Shown: positions 15,032 through 24,117, counted from the stretch's first letter. The stretch is 43,072 bases of DNA from an uncultured Oscillibacter sp. (GCA_905234565.1 CAJOHW010000006.1:1-43072); one strand, 5' to 3'. Program-made: numbers and translations. The notes: a model not told the origin generated them from the letters alone.

Positions 15032-16414
15032 TCAGGGCAGGGGCACTGCCCGGGCGGCTTGGAGCATGATGGCGCACTCCATGCGCTTGCGGAACAGCGC
15101 ACAGCCCGCCGGGTAGACGCCCCGGATGGAGCCGGAGGCGTGGTAGGCGTTGGCGGCGCAGCCCCCGGAACAGTAGAGCTTCGCCCAGCATTCGGCGCAC
15201 TCCGGGCGGGCATAGGCGTTGCAGGCGCGGAACTCCTCCCGCACTTCCGGATTCGTCACCCCCTGCCACACGTCCCCCAGGCGGAACCGCTCCTCCCCCA
15301 CAAACTGGTGGCAGGGATACAGGTCCCCCCAGGGGGTGACCGCCATGTACTCCGTGCCGGAACCGCACCCGGAGATCCGCTTGTATACACAGGGCCCCCC
15401 CGTCAGGTCCAGCATATAGTGATAAAACGTAATGGGACGGCCCTCCCGCTCCCGGCGCAGCATCTCCACCGCCAGCAACTCATACTGCTCCTTTACGATC
15501 TCCAAATCCGCCTCCGTCAGGGCCGCCGGGTCCCCCGGGGCGCAGACCACCGGCTCCATGCTCAGTTCCGTGAAGCCTAAGTCCGCCATATGGAACAGGT
15601 CTTTCGTAAAATCCGGGTTGGCGTGGGTGAAGGTCCCCCGGATATAGTACCGGGTGCCTCCCCGGGCCTGCACCAGTTTTTGGAACTTCGGCACCACCCG
15701 GTCATAGCTGCCCTGTCCGGCGTAATCCACCCGCAGGGCGTCGTGAATCTCCCGCCGCCCGTCCAGGGAGAGGACCACGTTGTCCATCTCCCGGTTGGCA
15801 AAGTCAATCACATCATCGTCAATGAGCAGGCCGTTGGTGGTCAGGGTAAACCGGAATCGCTTTCCCCGTCCCTGTTCCACGCTCCGGGCGTAGGCCACCA
15901 GACGCTTCACCGTGTCCCAGTTCATGAGGGGTTCCCCGCCGAAAAAGTCCACCTCTAAATTCCGGCGGCTGCCGGAGTGGTCCATGAGGAAGTCCAGGGC
16001 CTGCTTTCCCACCTCATAGGACATCAGGGACCGCTCCCCGTGGTACTTCCCTTGGCTGGCGAAGCAGTAGGCGCAGTTCAGGTTGCAGGTGTGGGCCACG
16101 TGAAGGCATAGGGCTTTCACCACGTCCCCGGACCGCTCTTTGAAGGTTCCGGCCATCTCCGCAAAGGTGTCCGGGGTGTACAGCTTCCCCGCCTCCCGGA
16201 GGGCCGCCACATCGGCGATACAGTCCCGCAGTTCCGCCTCCGTCACATCCGGACGGTCCGCATATTTTTCCAGCAGATCCGCCACGATCTCCTCCTCCGT
16301 CTGGTAGGGGAACCGGGCAATCACGTCATAGGCCGCCTCGTCCACCACATGGACAGAGCCGGAACAGGTGTCTAATACGATATGGCAGCCGTTGAGCTGA
16401 TACTGATGAACCAT
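15032..16414 (-). CDS. scfB: SCIFF peptide maturase, radical SAM/SPASM enzyme
   Basis: The 460-residue enzyme should form thioether cross-links in the SCIFF peptide, using S-adenosylmethionine and iron-sulfur clusters. The N-terminal 95 residues look like a peptide-recognition region. The radical SAM cluster motif is CNLNCAYC (Cys110, Cys114, Cys117). The family motif FFGGEPLMNW follows. The C-terminal SPASM part has the Cys-rich segments GPCVYKRISGCGSG, LYPCHQF and CAECWAKLYCSGGC. ATG 16414 is chosen for GGGAGG just upstream. The precursor gene lies upstream behind a terminator, and a 69-nt repeat lies between the two. Confidence 0.95.
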   Translation of the reverse strand: MVHQYQLNGCHIVLDTCSGSVHVVDEAAYDVIARFPYQTEEEIVADLLEKYADRPDVTEAELRDCIADVAALREAGKLYTPDTFAEMAGTFKERSGDVVKALCLHVAHTCNLNCAYCFASQGKYHGERSLMSYEVGKQALDFLMDHSGSRRNLEVDFFGGEPLMNWDTVKRLVAYARSVEQGRGKRFRFTLTTNGLLIDDDVIDFANREMDNVVLSLDGRREIHDALRVDYAGQGSYDRVVPKFQKLVQARGGTRYYIRGTFTHANPDFTKDLFHMADLGFTELSMEPVVCAPGDPAALTEADLEIVKEQYELLAVEMLRREREGRPITFYHYMLDLTGGPCVYKRISGCGSGTEYMAVTPWGDLYPCHQFVGEERFRLGDVWQGVTNPEVREEFRACNAYARPECAECWAKLYCSGGCAANAYHASGSIRGVYPAGCALFRKRMECAIMLQAARAVPLP

Positions 16415-16442
16415 GGCATCCTCCCGCAAGTAAACATATACT

Positions 16443-16511
16443 CGCGCTCTTTAAGATTTGCCGCATTTTAGGTCACTGGCACGGCAACCAGAGGCAAATC
16501 TAATCGCTCAC
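16443..16511 (-). repeat. Right copy of the 69-nt inverted repeat
   Basis: This copy lies between scfA and scfB. Its internal arms AGATTTGCC (16454-16462) and GGCAAATCT (16493-16501) pair perfectly, which would give a hairpin in the scfB 5' leader. It is 60/69 identical to the left copy in opposite orientation. Most differences are transitions. Confidence 0.85.
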
Positions 16512-16523
16512 GAGCATATATAG

Positions 16524-16557
16524 AAAAAAGGAGACGCCGCCCGGACGGCGGCATCCC
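16524..16557 (-). terminator. Intrinsic terminator after scfA
   Basis: On the minus strand a stem of about 11 bp with core GCCGCC/GGCGGC is followed at once by CTTTTTT. It stands between the peptide gene and the maturase gene. Confidence 0.8.
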
Positions 16558-16585
16558 TTCCTGCTTTCCCTCTGCTTTCCCGGAA

Positions 16586-16738
16586 TTACTTCTCCCGGGA
16601 GGTGTTTTCGCACTTCTGGTTCGCCACGCCGCAGCTGGTCTTGCAGGCAGACTGGCAGGAGGTCTGGCACTCGCCGCACCCGCCCTGCTTCGCGCTCTCG
16701 CACAGGCTGCGGGTTTCCAGGGTGATGATTCTCTTCAT
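16586..16738 (-). CDS. scfA: SCIFF precursor peptide (six cysteines in forty-five)
   Basis: This 50-residue gene is short but unmistakable. It starts MKRIITLETRSL, and its core GCGECQTSCQSACKTSCGVA is the SCIFF hallmark. Cysteines are at 13, 21, 24, 28, 32, 36 and 43; the usual six are 21-43, and Cys13 in the leader is extra. SCIFF is a near-universal clostridial ribosomally made peptide that ScfB modifies with thioether links. Its biological role is unsettled. GGAG lies eight bases before the ATG. Promoter 16824-16852 drives it, and a terminator follows the gene, so it is probably expressed far more than scfB. Confidence 0.95.
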   Translation of the reverse strand: MKRIITLETRSLCESAKQGGCGECQTSCQSACKTSCGVANQKCENTSREK

Positions 16739-16823
16739 GGGACCGTCTCCGTTTCCGTGGATTTTCCGGCTGTCTCCCCCGCAGATACGGGCGGCTGGCC
16801 GGAATCGCGTTTCTCAGCCGTTT

Positions 16824-16852
16824 ATTGTAACACACCCCCCAGCGAAAGTCAA
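16824..16852 (-). promoter_or_regulatory. Promoter of scfA
   Basis: TTGACT (16847-16852), 17 bases, TACAAT (16824-16829) on the minus strand, about 85 bases upstream of the start codon. The intergenic stretch 16739-17098 holds this promoter and the divergent gdhA promoter. I see no gene in it. Confidence 0.75.
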
Positions 16853-16972
16853 CCATATGCGAAAAAGGCGCGGCGGCAGACCGTTCCCGGCCCCTGTTCT
16901 TAGGATAGAAATGTGTTTTGTGAAAATCAGAGGAATTTTATGGATTGTTCCCCTGCGGTTTCGGAAAAATGA

Positions 16973-18442
<1,470 letters not shown>

Positions 18443-18474
18443 GAGATAACGCTGATAAGCGTTAGGAAAAGAAA

Positions 18475-18508
18475 CGCCCGGGCGGTCCGAAAGCGGATCG
18501 CCCGGGCG
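18475..18508. terminator. Terminator shared by gdhA and vapC
   Basis: A strong GC stem (CGCCCGGGCG arms with an AAAG loop) has TTTCTTTTCC on the leftward side. It separates two convergent genes. A smaller hairpin AACGCT-GATA-AGCGTT lies at 18448-18463. Confidence 0.8.
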
Positions 18509-18513
18509 CTTCC

Positions 18514-18948
18514 TCAAAAGCGGAAGGGAATACTTTCGTCCAGCCCTTCCAAAAATTCTGCGGGAGACAGAACCGGGATCTCTCGTTTCTCAAAATCATT
18601 CCCGTTTCTGGTAATGATGCAGTCCACATCATTTTCAAGAGCGGCCGCATACTGAACAGCGTCCTCAAAGTCTGCCCAATGCAGATCCAGCGCCTTTTGA
18701 ATGGTATGCCCCGTCACATCCAGGACGGAGATCAATTCCAGAAGTTCCCGAAGTTTGTCCTGGGTCTCATAGGAATTTCGCAAAGACTTGTTCATGTGAT
18801 AGAAAATATCTGTCAGCGCGGAAGATGAGACAAATTCATACGCCTGATCATAAGCAGCCAACTCAAAAATACGCTTTGCGTCTTCCCGGAAGCCTTTCCG
18901 GGCCAAAATATAGTCCAGGATCACATTGGTATCGATCAAAAGTCTCAT
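18514..18948 (-). CDS. PIN-domain ribonuclease, VapC-type toxin
   Basis: This 144-residue protein is a single PIN domain. The acidic metal-binding residues are in place: Asp6 (LLIDTNVILD), Asp47 (ALTDIFY), Asp96 (DFEDAVQYAAA) and Asp118 (ITRNGNDF). PIN toxins cut RNA, often tRNA or rRNA, when not bound by antitoxin. Its ATG overlaps the stop of the upstream small gene by four bases, the classic antitoxin-toxin layout. The closest subfamily looks like PIN_3, common in clostridia. Confidence 0.87.
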   Translation of the reverse strand: MRLLIDTNVILDYILARKGFREDAKRIFELAAYDQAYEFVSSSALTDIFYHMNKSLRNSYETQDKLRELLELISVLDVTGHTIQKALDLHWADFEDAVQYAAALENDVDCIITRNGNDFEKREIPVLSPAEFLEGLDESIPFRF

Positions 18949-19154
18949 TGCCGTGCCAAACGCTCCTGTCTGGTTTCTTCCAGGGAAAAGCCTTGGTCTG
19001 GAACACTGCCATAGAGTTTTTCCACCAGGGCGATTTTCCGCGGGTCCGGCTTCACAGGTCCGCTTTCCACCGGAATCAGCAAAAGCCGCTGATCCTTTTG
19101 GAACGGATGATCCGTCTCTACCACGGTTCCATTATATATTCCAAAGGCGGCCAT
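18945..19154 (-). CDS. Probable antitoxin of the PIN toxin
   Basis: The 69-residue protein precedes and overlaps the PIN gene (ATGA). It has a beta-rich start (FGIYNGTVVETDHPFQKDQR, LLLIPVE) and an acidic/basic helical tail (GFSLEETRQERLARQ) that could wrap the toxin. No ribbon-helix-helix or AbrB motif is evident, so the DNA-binding class is uncertain. GGGGGAGGATG precedes the start. The antitoxin role is inferred from position. Confidence 0.78.
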   Translation of the reverse strand: MAAFGIYNGTVVETDHPFQKDQRLLLIPVESGPVKPDPRKIALVEKLYGSVPDQGFSLEETRQERLARQ

Positions 19155-19188
19155 TTTTCATCCTCCCCCTCTCCTGTTCTTGACAGCA

Positions 19189-19217
19189 ATGATAGCACAG
19201 GAGGCCGGAAATTGCAA
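19189..19217 (-). promoter_or_regulatory. Promoter of the toxin-antitoxin pair
   Basis: TTGCAA (19212-19217), 17 bases, TATCAT (19189-19194) on the minus strand, 35 bases before the antitoxin start. Confidence 0.65.
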
Positions 19218-19237
19218 CGCTGACTTGCAAATCAACA

Positions 19238-19265
19238 TCCCCCTCTCTGTTTCCGGAGAGGGGGA
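19238..19265 (-). terminator. Terminator-like hairpin after metY
   Basis: TCCCCCTCTC pairs with GAGAGGGGGA around an 8-base loop, followed leftward by TGTTGATTTG, a weak T-rich tail. Confidence 0.6.
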
Positions 19266-19284
19266 TAACGTTTTCACTTTCACT

Positions 19285-20571
19285 TTACTTTGCGGCGGCG
19301 AACCCCCGGTCCAGATCCGCCAGGATGTCGTCGATGTGTTCCGTGCCGATGGAGAGGCGAATGGTGTTGGGCTTAATGCCCGCTTCCAGCAGTTCCTCCT
19401 CCGAGAGCTGGGAATGGGTGGTGGTGGCCGGATGGATCACCAGGGACTTCACGTCCGCCACGTTGGCCAAAAGGGAGAAGATCTCCAAGGCGTCGATAAA
19501 CGCATGGGCCTCTTTCACGCCGCCCTTGATCTCAAAGGTGAAGATGGACCCGCCGCCGTTGGGGAAGTACTTTTCATACAGGGCGTGATCCGGGTGCCCC
19601 GGCAGAGAGGGGTGGTTGACGTGCTCCACCTGGGGATGCCCCTCCAGATACTCTACCACCTTTTTCGTGTTCTCCGCATGGCGTTCCAGCCGCAGGGACA
19701 GGGTCTCCGTGCCTTGCAGCAGCAGGAACGCCGCGAAGGGAGAGATACACGCCCCCGTGTCCCGCAGGAGAATGGCCCGGATATAGGTGGCAAAGGCGGC
19801 GCTGCCCGCCGCGTCCACAAAGGACACGCCGTGATAGCTGGGATTCGCCTCCGCAATGGGCTTGTACTTGCCGGAGGCCTTCCAGTCAAAGGTGCCGCCG
19901 TCCACAATGACGCCCCCCAGGGTGGTGCCGTGGCCGCCGATGAACTTGGTGGCGGAGTGGACCACAATGTCCGCGCCGTGCTCAATGGGCCGGATGAGAT
20001 AGGGGGTGCCGAAGGTGTTGTCGATGACCAGGGGGACGCCGTGGGCGTGGGCAATGGCCGCAATGGCGTCGATATCCGGGATATCGCTGTTGGGATTGCC
20101 CAGGGTTTCAATGAAAATGGCTTTCGTCTCCGGCCGGATGGCGGCAGTGACTGCCACTTCGTCGTGGATATCCACAAAGGTGGTCTGGATGCCGTACAGA
20201 GGCAGGGTGTGGGCCAGCAGGTTGTAGGTACCGCCGTAAATGGTCTTTTGGGCCACGATGTGGTCCCCTGCCTGGGCCAGGGCCTGGATGGTATAGGTAA
20301 TGGCCGCCGCGCCGGAGGCCACCGCCAGGCCCGCCACGCCTCCTTCCAGGGCGGCGATGCGCTGTTCAAACACGCCCTGGGTGGAGTTGGTCAGCCGCCC
20401 GTAGATGTTCCCGGCGTCCGCCAGACCGAAGCGGGCGGCGGCGTGGGCAGAGTTGCGGAATACGTAGGAGGTGGTGGCGTAAATGGGCACCGCCCGGGCG
20501 TCCGACGCCGGATCCGGCTGTTCCTGGCCTACGTGGAGCTGTAAGGTCTCGAATTTGTATTTGCCGCTCAT
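19285..20571 (-). CDS. metY: O-acetylhomoserine sulfhydrylase
   Basis: The 428-residue PLP enzyme of the Cys/Met metabolism family makes homocysteine from O-acetylhomoserine and sulfide. The PLP-binding lysine is Lys209 in HSATKFIGGHGT, Asp184 is in LVIDNTFGTP, and the cofactor phosphate region is YGRLTNSTQGVFEQR. The length fits MetY, which carries an insert that cystathionine enzymes lack. AAGAGG precedes the ATG, but AAAAG-AGG-CTTTT can form a hairpin over it. A long leader with a small ORF lies upstream, suggesting control by sulfur amino acid supply. Confidence 0.94.
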   Translation of the reverse strand: MSGKYKFETLQLHVGQEQPDPASDARAVPIYATTSYVFRNSAHAAARFGLADAGNIYGRLTNSTQGVFEQRIAALEGGVAGLAVASGAAAITYTIQALAQAGDHIVAQKTIYGGTYNLLAHTLPLYGIQTTFVDIHDEVAVTAAIRPETKAIFIETLGNPNSDIPDIDAIAAIAHAHGVPLVIDNTFGTPYLIRPIEHGADIVVHSATKFIGGHGTTLGGVIVDGGTFDWKASGKYKPIAEANPSYHGVSFVDAAGSAAFATYIRAILLRDTGACISPFAAFLLLQGTETLSLRLERHAENTKKVVEYLEGHPQVEHVNHPSLPGHPDHALYEKYFPNGGGSIFTFEIKGGVKEAHAFIDALEIFSLLANVADVKSLVIHPATTTHSQLSEEELLEAGIKPNTIRLSIGTEHIDDILADLDRGFAAAK

Positions 20572-20667
20572 AAGAAAAGCCTCTTTTCGTCAGAATTATG
20601 CAGAATATGTGAAGAATTGGATTCTATCAGAATATCTCCCCGGGGAAACAGGGATGGCTTTTCCGCT

Positions 20668-20724
20668 TCACATTCGCCCCTGACGGAAGTTGCCCCGCAG
20701 CAGTTGTTCCCAATGGATGCCCAT
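20668..20724 (-). CDS. Candidate 18-codon leader peptide upstream of metY
   Basis: In the metY leader an ATG at 20724 opens a frame encoding MGIHWEQLLRGNFRQGRM and then TGA, about 95 bases before metY. AAGGA lies about 13 bases upstream of the ATG, which is rather far. The frame starts about 35 bases after the predicted transcription start. It holds no run of Cys or Met codons, so simple attenuation is not obvious. Whether it is translated is unknown. Confidence 0.45.
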   Translation of the reverse strand: MGIHWEQLLRGNFRQGRM

Positions 20725-20765
20725 GAATTCACCGTTCTTTCCTTCTGGGTTGGTTGGTATTTCGG

Positions 20766-20794
20766 ATGATACCACCCTTTTCCCTATTTGTCAA
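20766..20794 (-). promoter_or_regulatory. Promoter of metY
   Basis: Consensus TTGACA (20789-20794), 17 bases, TATCAT (20766-20771) on the minus strand. It implies a leader of nearly 190 nt. Confidence 0.75.
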
Positions 20795-20812
20795 GAGGGT
20801 TTTTGAGTTTTT

Positions 20813-20852
20813 CCCTGCGGGGCAGGACTTTCCAGGCGTCCGCCCCGCAGGG
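20813..20852. other. Hairpin after the DegV gene
   Basis: CCCTGCGGGGC pairs with GCCCCGCAGGG around an 18-base loop, just after the DegV stop. On the leftward strand it is followed by AAAAA rather than a T tract, so it is not a standard terminator. Confidence 0.5.
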
Positions 20853-20863
20853 GCCGTGTGTCC

Positions 20864-21739
20864 TTATCGGTGGGTTCCCAGGAAGAACAGGGCCATGAGG
20901 CCGGGCCCCGTGTGGGTGCCGATGACCGGCCCCATAGGGACCACCAAAGTCTCCCGGGGGGCAAAGCGCTGGCGGATCTGTTCCGCCAGGGCCTCCGCCT
21001 CCTCAGCGCAGTCCGCCTGGGCGATCAGCACCGTGTCCTGATCTGGCAGGGCCGTCTCCTCCATGTGCCGCACCAAAGCCTGTAAGGACGCCTTGCGCCC
21101 CCGGACCTTGTCCACAGGGATCAGGTGTCCCTCATCGTCCACGTGGAGCACCGGCTTGATTTGCAGCATAGACCCCACCGCCGCCACAGCGGGAGAGATC
21201 CGTCCGCCCCGCTTCAGGTATTTTAGATCTTCCACCGTAAACCAATGGGCGGTTTTCCATTTCGTCTCCTCCGCGAAAGCCCGTACCTCTTCCAAAGACG
21301 CCCCCGCCAGACGCTTCCGTCCCGCCAGCAGCACCAGCAGTCCCTGTCCGGCGGAGGCCGCCAGGGTGTCTACCGTCTCCACGGTCCGCTGGGGATACCG
21401 CTCCCGCAGTTCCGCCGCCGCCAGGGCACAGGCGTCCCGGGTGCTGGACAGCCCCGAGGAGAAGCACAGGAACAGTACGTCCCGTCCCGCTTCCAGGTGC
21501 CGCTCCATGGCCTCCGTCAGTTCCGCCGTGTTGGCCGCCGCCGTGGTGGACACCACCCCGGCGCGCATTTTCCGGTAGAATTCGTCTAAGGGCATGGCCC
21601 GCCCATCGGGATAGTGGGGGTAGGTCCTGCCCTCCATGGTAAACGTCAGGGGCACCACCTCCACATCCGCCGCCGCCGCTAACTCCGCCGTCAGATCACA
21701 GGAGGATTCCGTCAAAATCACATAGGAAGGCTCCGCCAT
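20864..21739 (-). CDS. DegV family fatty-acid-binding protein
   Basis: The 291-residue protein is a typical DegV/FakB-like lipid carrier that holds a fatty acid between two domains, for example for phosphorylation by a fatty acid kinase. It has the N-terminal segment YVILTESSCDLT, the SQP-like region VVSTTAAANTAEL, FLCFSSGLSSTRDAC and the C-terminal MGPVIGTHTGPG. The middle DLKYLKRGGRISP is also characteristic. I chose ATG 21739 with GAGAGGAG upstream. No kinase partner is in the window. Confidence 0.92.
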   Translation of the reverse strand: MAEPSYVILTESSCDLTAELAAAADVEVVPLTFTMEGRTYPHYPDGRAMPLDEFYRKMRAGVVSTTAAANTAELTEAMERHLEAGRDVLFLCFSSGLSSTRDACALAAAELRERYPQRTVETVDTLAASAGQGLLVLLAGRKRLAGASLEEVRAFAEETKWKTAHWFTVEDLKYLKRGGRISPAVAAVGSMLQIKPVLHVDDEGHLIPVDKVRGRKASLQALVRHMEETALPDQDTVLIAQADCAEEAEALAEQIRQRFAPRETLVVPMGPVIGTHTGPGLMALFFLGTHR

Positions 21740-21794
21740 CTCCCCACTCCTCTCTTCTCCGCCTCCATTGGAGGCGATATACGTCATTTTTGAG

Positions 21795-21823
21795 ATTATA
21801 CCAGAAATTTCCCCACATTTCTA
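21795..21823 (-). promoter_or_regulatory. Promoter of the DegV gene
   Basis: A perfect TATAAT (21795-21800) lies on the minus strand. The -35 region at 17 bases is weak (TAGAAA). Confidence 0.5.
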
Positions 21824-21903
21824 TATGCAATTTTCACAATCATATTCTCCACCCCTCCGGTTCCTGTCCGGAGAAATCAGATCTGCCAATTTCCGGTCAG
21901 GGC

Positions 21904-21932
21904 TTGCCGGAACGGAAAAGATCGTGTAGAAT
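21904..21932 (+). promoter_or_regulatory. Promoter of the DnaD gene
   Basis: TTGCCG (21904-21909), 17 bases, TAGAAT (21927-21932). Confidence 0.65.
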
Positions 21933-21961
21933 AGGGGCATACGGAAGAAGGGAGGGCGTCC

Positions 21962-22882
21962 ATGGCAAGCGTCCTGGTACATACGGCGGAGGAACCGGTG
22001 ACATTCCCCGCCCGGGCGGCGCGGCGGCTTCTGGACCGGGGGGACGGCGACGCGGCGCTTCTATATCTGGCCCTTCTGCGGCATCAGGGGACCATGCCCC
22101 CCCGGGCCTTGGCGGGAGAACTGCGCTGGGAGCGGGGCCGCATCGAGGCGGCGGAACAGGTTCTGCGGGAACTGGAACTGGTGGCCCCGGAAGAGCCGCC
22201 CCCCAGCGGCCCGGAGAAGCCGGATTACCGCCAGGAGGACATCGCCGCCCAGTTGGAGGGCAGCCAGGATTTCCGGGACCTGACGGGACAGGTGGAACTG
22301 CGGCTGGGCCGGAAGCTGTCCACGCCGGATCTCGGGATTTTGCTGGGGCTTTTCGACCACGTGGGCCTTCCGGCGGACGTGATCTATCTGCTGGTGTGCC
22401 ACTGCGCGGAGAAAATCGCCAACAAGTACGGGGAGGGACGGCGGCCCACCCTGCGGCAAATCGAAAAAGAGGGATACGCCTGGGCCAGGATGGGCATTGA
22501 TACCCAGAAGGCCGCGGCGGAGTACTTGAAGCGCTACGCCCTGCGCCAGCGGGAGTACGCCGCCTATATGCGGGTGCTGCGGCTGGGGGACCGTCTGCCG
22601 GTGGCGTCGGAGGAAAAGTATCTGGCCGCCTGGCAGGACATGGGGTTCCCGGCGGAGGCTGTGGCCCTGGCCTATGACAAGACCGTGCTGCGCTGCCACG
22701 AGTTCAAGTGGAACTACTGCGACGGCATCCTGAAGCGCTGGCACAAAAACGGCCTCCATTCGGCGGCGGAGATCGAGGCCGGGGACCGGCCCGTCAGTGC
22801 CCGGAACCGTCCAGCTTCGGCTTCCACGGACAGCGACTTCCGGGAGTACGCCCAGGAACTGCGCCGGGGCAAAGAACCGTAA
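21962..22882 (+). CDS. DnaD domain protein (replication initiation)
   Basis: The 306-residue protein has an N-terminal winged-helix-like part (ARRLLDRGDGDAALLYLALL, then a Pro-rich linker near 85) and two C-terminal DnaD/DnaB-like helical modules. The second has the signature FKWNYCDGILKRWHKNGL that binds single-stranded DNA. DnaD proteins help load the replicative helicase. The next gene encodes the DnaI/DnaC-type loader, so the pair probably acts together at the chromosome origin. Start: GGAGGG 6 bases upstream. The pair also occurs in phages, but nothing else here is phage-like. Confidence 0.9.
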   Translation: MASVLVHTAEEPVTFPARAARRLLDRGDGDAALLYLALLRHQGTMPPRALAGELRWERGRIEAAEQVLRELELVAPEEPPPSGPEKPDYRQEDIAAQLEGSQDFRDLTGQVELRLGRKLSTPDLGILLGLFDHVGLPADVIYLLVCHCAEKIANKYGEGRRPTLRQIEKEGYAWARMGIDTQKAAAEYLKRYALRQREYAAYMRVLRLGDRLPVASEEKYLAAWQDMGFPAEAVALAYDKTVLRCHEFKWNYCDGILKRWHKNGLHSAAEIEAGDRPVSARNRPASASTDSDFREYAQELRRGKEP

Positions 22883-22945
22883 AAACCATAGCGCGGCCAC
22901 AGGCCGTAGCCAAAATCGTTACAATTTGTTACCGATGGATCGCTG

Positions 22946-22974
22946 TTGACGCAGTTCTTGCGGTAAGATAGTAT
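22946..22974 (+). promoter_or_regulatory. Promoter of the DnaI gene
   Basis: TTGACG (22946-22951), 17 bases, TAGTAT (22969-22974). The loader gene can thus be expressed apart from the DnaD gene. Confidence 0.65.
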
Positions 22975-23003
22975 AAAGATCGGAATGGAAAGGGGGAGCG
23001 GCC

Positions 23004-23972
23004 ATGGCCTATGACGGGAGAGTTCTGCGTCGGGCCCGGGAGCGGCTGGAGGCGGACCGGGAGGCCCACCGTGCTCTGTTGGAGGCCCGGCGGCAGGACG
23101 CATTCCGCCGGGAACCCCGGCTCCGGGAGGTGGAGGCCAGCCTCCGGTCCACGGCGGGGAAGGTCCTCTCCGCCGCCCTGCGCAAGGGGACGGATCCTCT
23201 GCCCGCCCTGGAAGGGCTGCGGGAAGAAAACCTTCGGATGCAGGAGGAAAAAAAGTCCATCCTCGCCCGCCTGGGCCTGCCGGACACCTGGCTGGAGGAG
23301 ACGCCTTTCTGTTCCCGCTGCGGCGACAGCGGCTATCTCTCCGGCGGGCTGTGTCCCCAGTGTCTGCGGAAATACTACGCCCAGGAGCAGCAGAAGGACC
23401 TGTCCCGGATGCTGGACGTGGGGTCCCAGAGCTTCGACACCTTCCGCCTGGACCTGTATCCGGACGACCGCAGCCGGGAGCAGATGGAGTGGGTCTATCA
23501 GGAGTGCCGGAACTATGCCCGGAACTTCGGGAAGCAGGGGGGGAACCTGGTGCTGTGCGGGGCCCCGGGGCTGGGCAAGACCTTCCTCTCCGCCGCCATC
23601 GCCCGGGAGGTCAGCGCCGCCGGGTTCTCCGTGGTGTACGACACGGCGGGACGGGTGTTTGACCGCTTTGAGAGCCGCAAGTTCACCCGCTCGGAGGACG
23701 CGGCGGAGGACGCGGACCGGGTGCTGGTGTGCGATCTGCTGATTTTGGACGACCTGGGCACGGAGATGACCACTGCCTTTGTCCAGAGCGCCCTGTATGA
23801 GATCGTGAATACCCGCCTCATGGAGCGCCGCTCCACGGTACTCAACACCAACCTCCACCCCGGGAAGGAGTTTCCCCTGCGCTACTCCCCCCAGATCGCC
23901 TCCCGTATTGAGGGGGAGTACCGGATCCTGCCCTTCTTCGGCCGGGATATCCGAAAGTTGAAAAATCGGTAA
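23004..23972 (+). CDS. dnaI: DnaI/DnaC-type helicase loader ATPase
   Basis: The 322-residue protein has a long coiled-coil-like N-terminus (about 1-95), a four-Cys zinc site (Cys103, 106, 117, 120 in CSRCGDSGYLSGGLCPQC) and an AAA+ domain. Walker A GAPGLGKT is at 186-193, Walker B is LLILDDLGTE and sensor 1 is VLNTNL. It should bind the replicative helicase and load it on DNA. The zinc-containing N-terminus matches Firmicutes DnaI rather than the shorter E. coli DnaC. GGGGGAG precedes the ATG. Confidence 0.92.
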   Translation: MAYDGRVLRRARERLEADREAHRALLEARRQDAFRREPRLREVEASLRSTAGKVLSAALRKGTDPLPALEGLREENLRMQEEKKSILARLGLPDTWLEETPFCSRCGDSGYLSGGLCPQCLRKYYAQEQQKDLSRMLDVGSQSFDTFRLDLYPDDRSREQMEWVYQECRNYARNFGKQGGNLVLCGAPGLGKTFLSAAIAREVSAAGFSVVYDTAGRVFDRFESRKFTRSEDAAEDADRVLVCDLLILDDLGTEMTTAFVQSALYEIVNTRLMERRSTVLNTNLHPGKEFPLRYSPQIASRIEGEYRILPFFGRDIRKLKNR

Positions 23973-24015
23973 AGAAAAATAACAGGATTCGACTGGGGAT
24001 TTTTCCCAATTTTTG

Positions 24016-24044
24016 TTGCTTTGTAACCGTTTTTTGTGTATACT
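24016..24044 (+). promoter_or_regulatory. Promoter of the DUF4231 gene
   Basis: TTGCTT (24016-24021), 17 bases, TATACT (24039-24044). Confidence 0.6.
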
Positions 24045-24117
24045 TTCTCTCAGGAATGTTTTGTTCCCCGGCGGCATAGGCTGGGAGGACAGGAAATACT
24101 GCGGGGAGGGCTGCGCA

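Noticed and set aside
13609-16511. Composite transposon
   Set aside because: There is no transposase gene and no target-site duplication that I can see. The paired 69-nt repeats are reported as repeats only.
20575-20765. SAM (S-box) riboswitch before metY
   Set aside because: The conserved S-box opening and core were not found in the leader.
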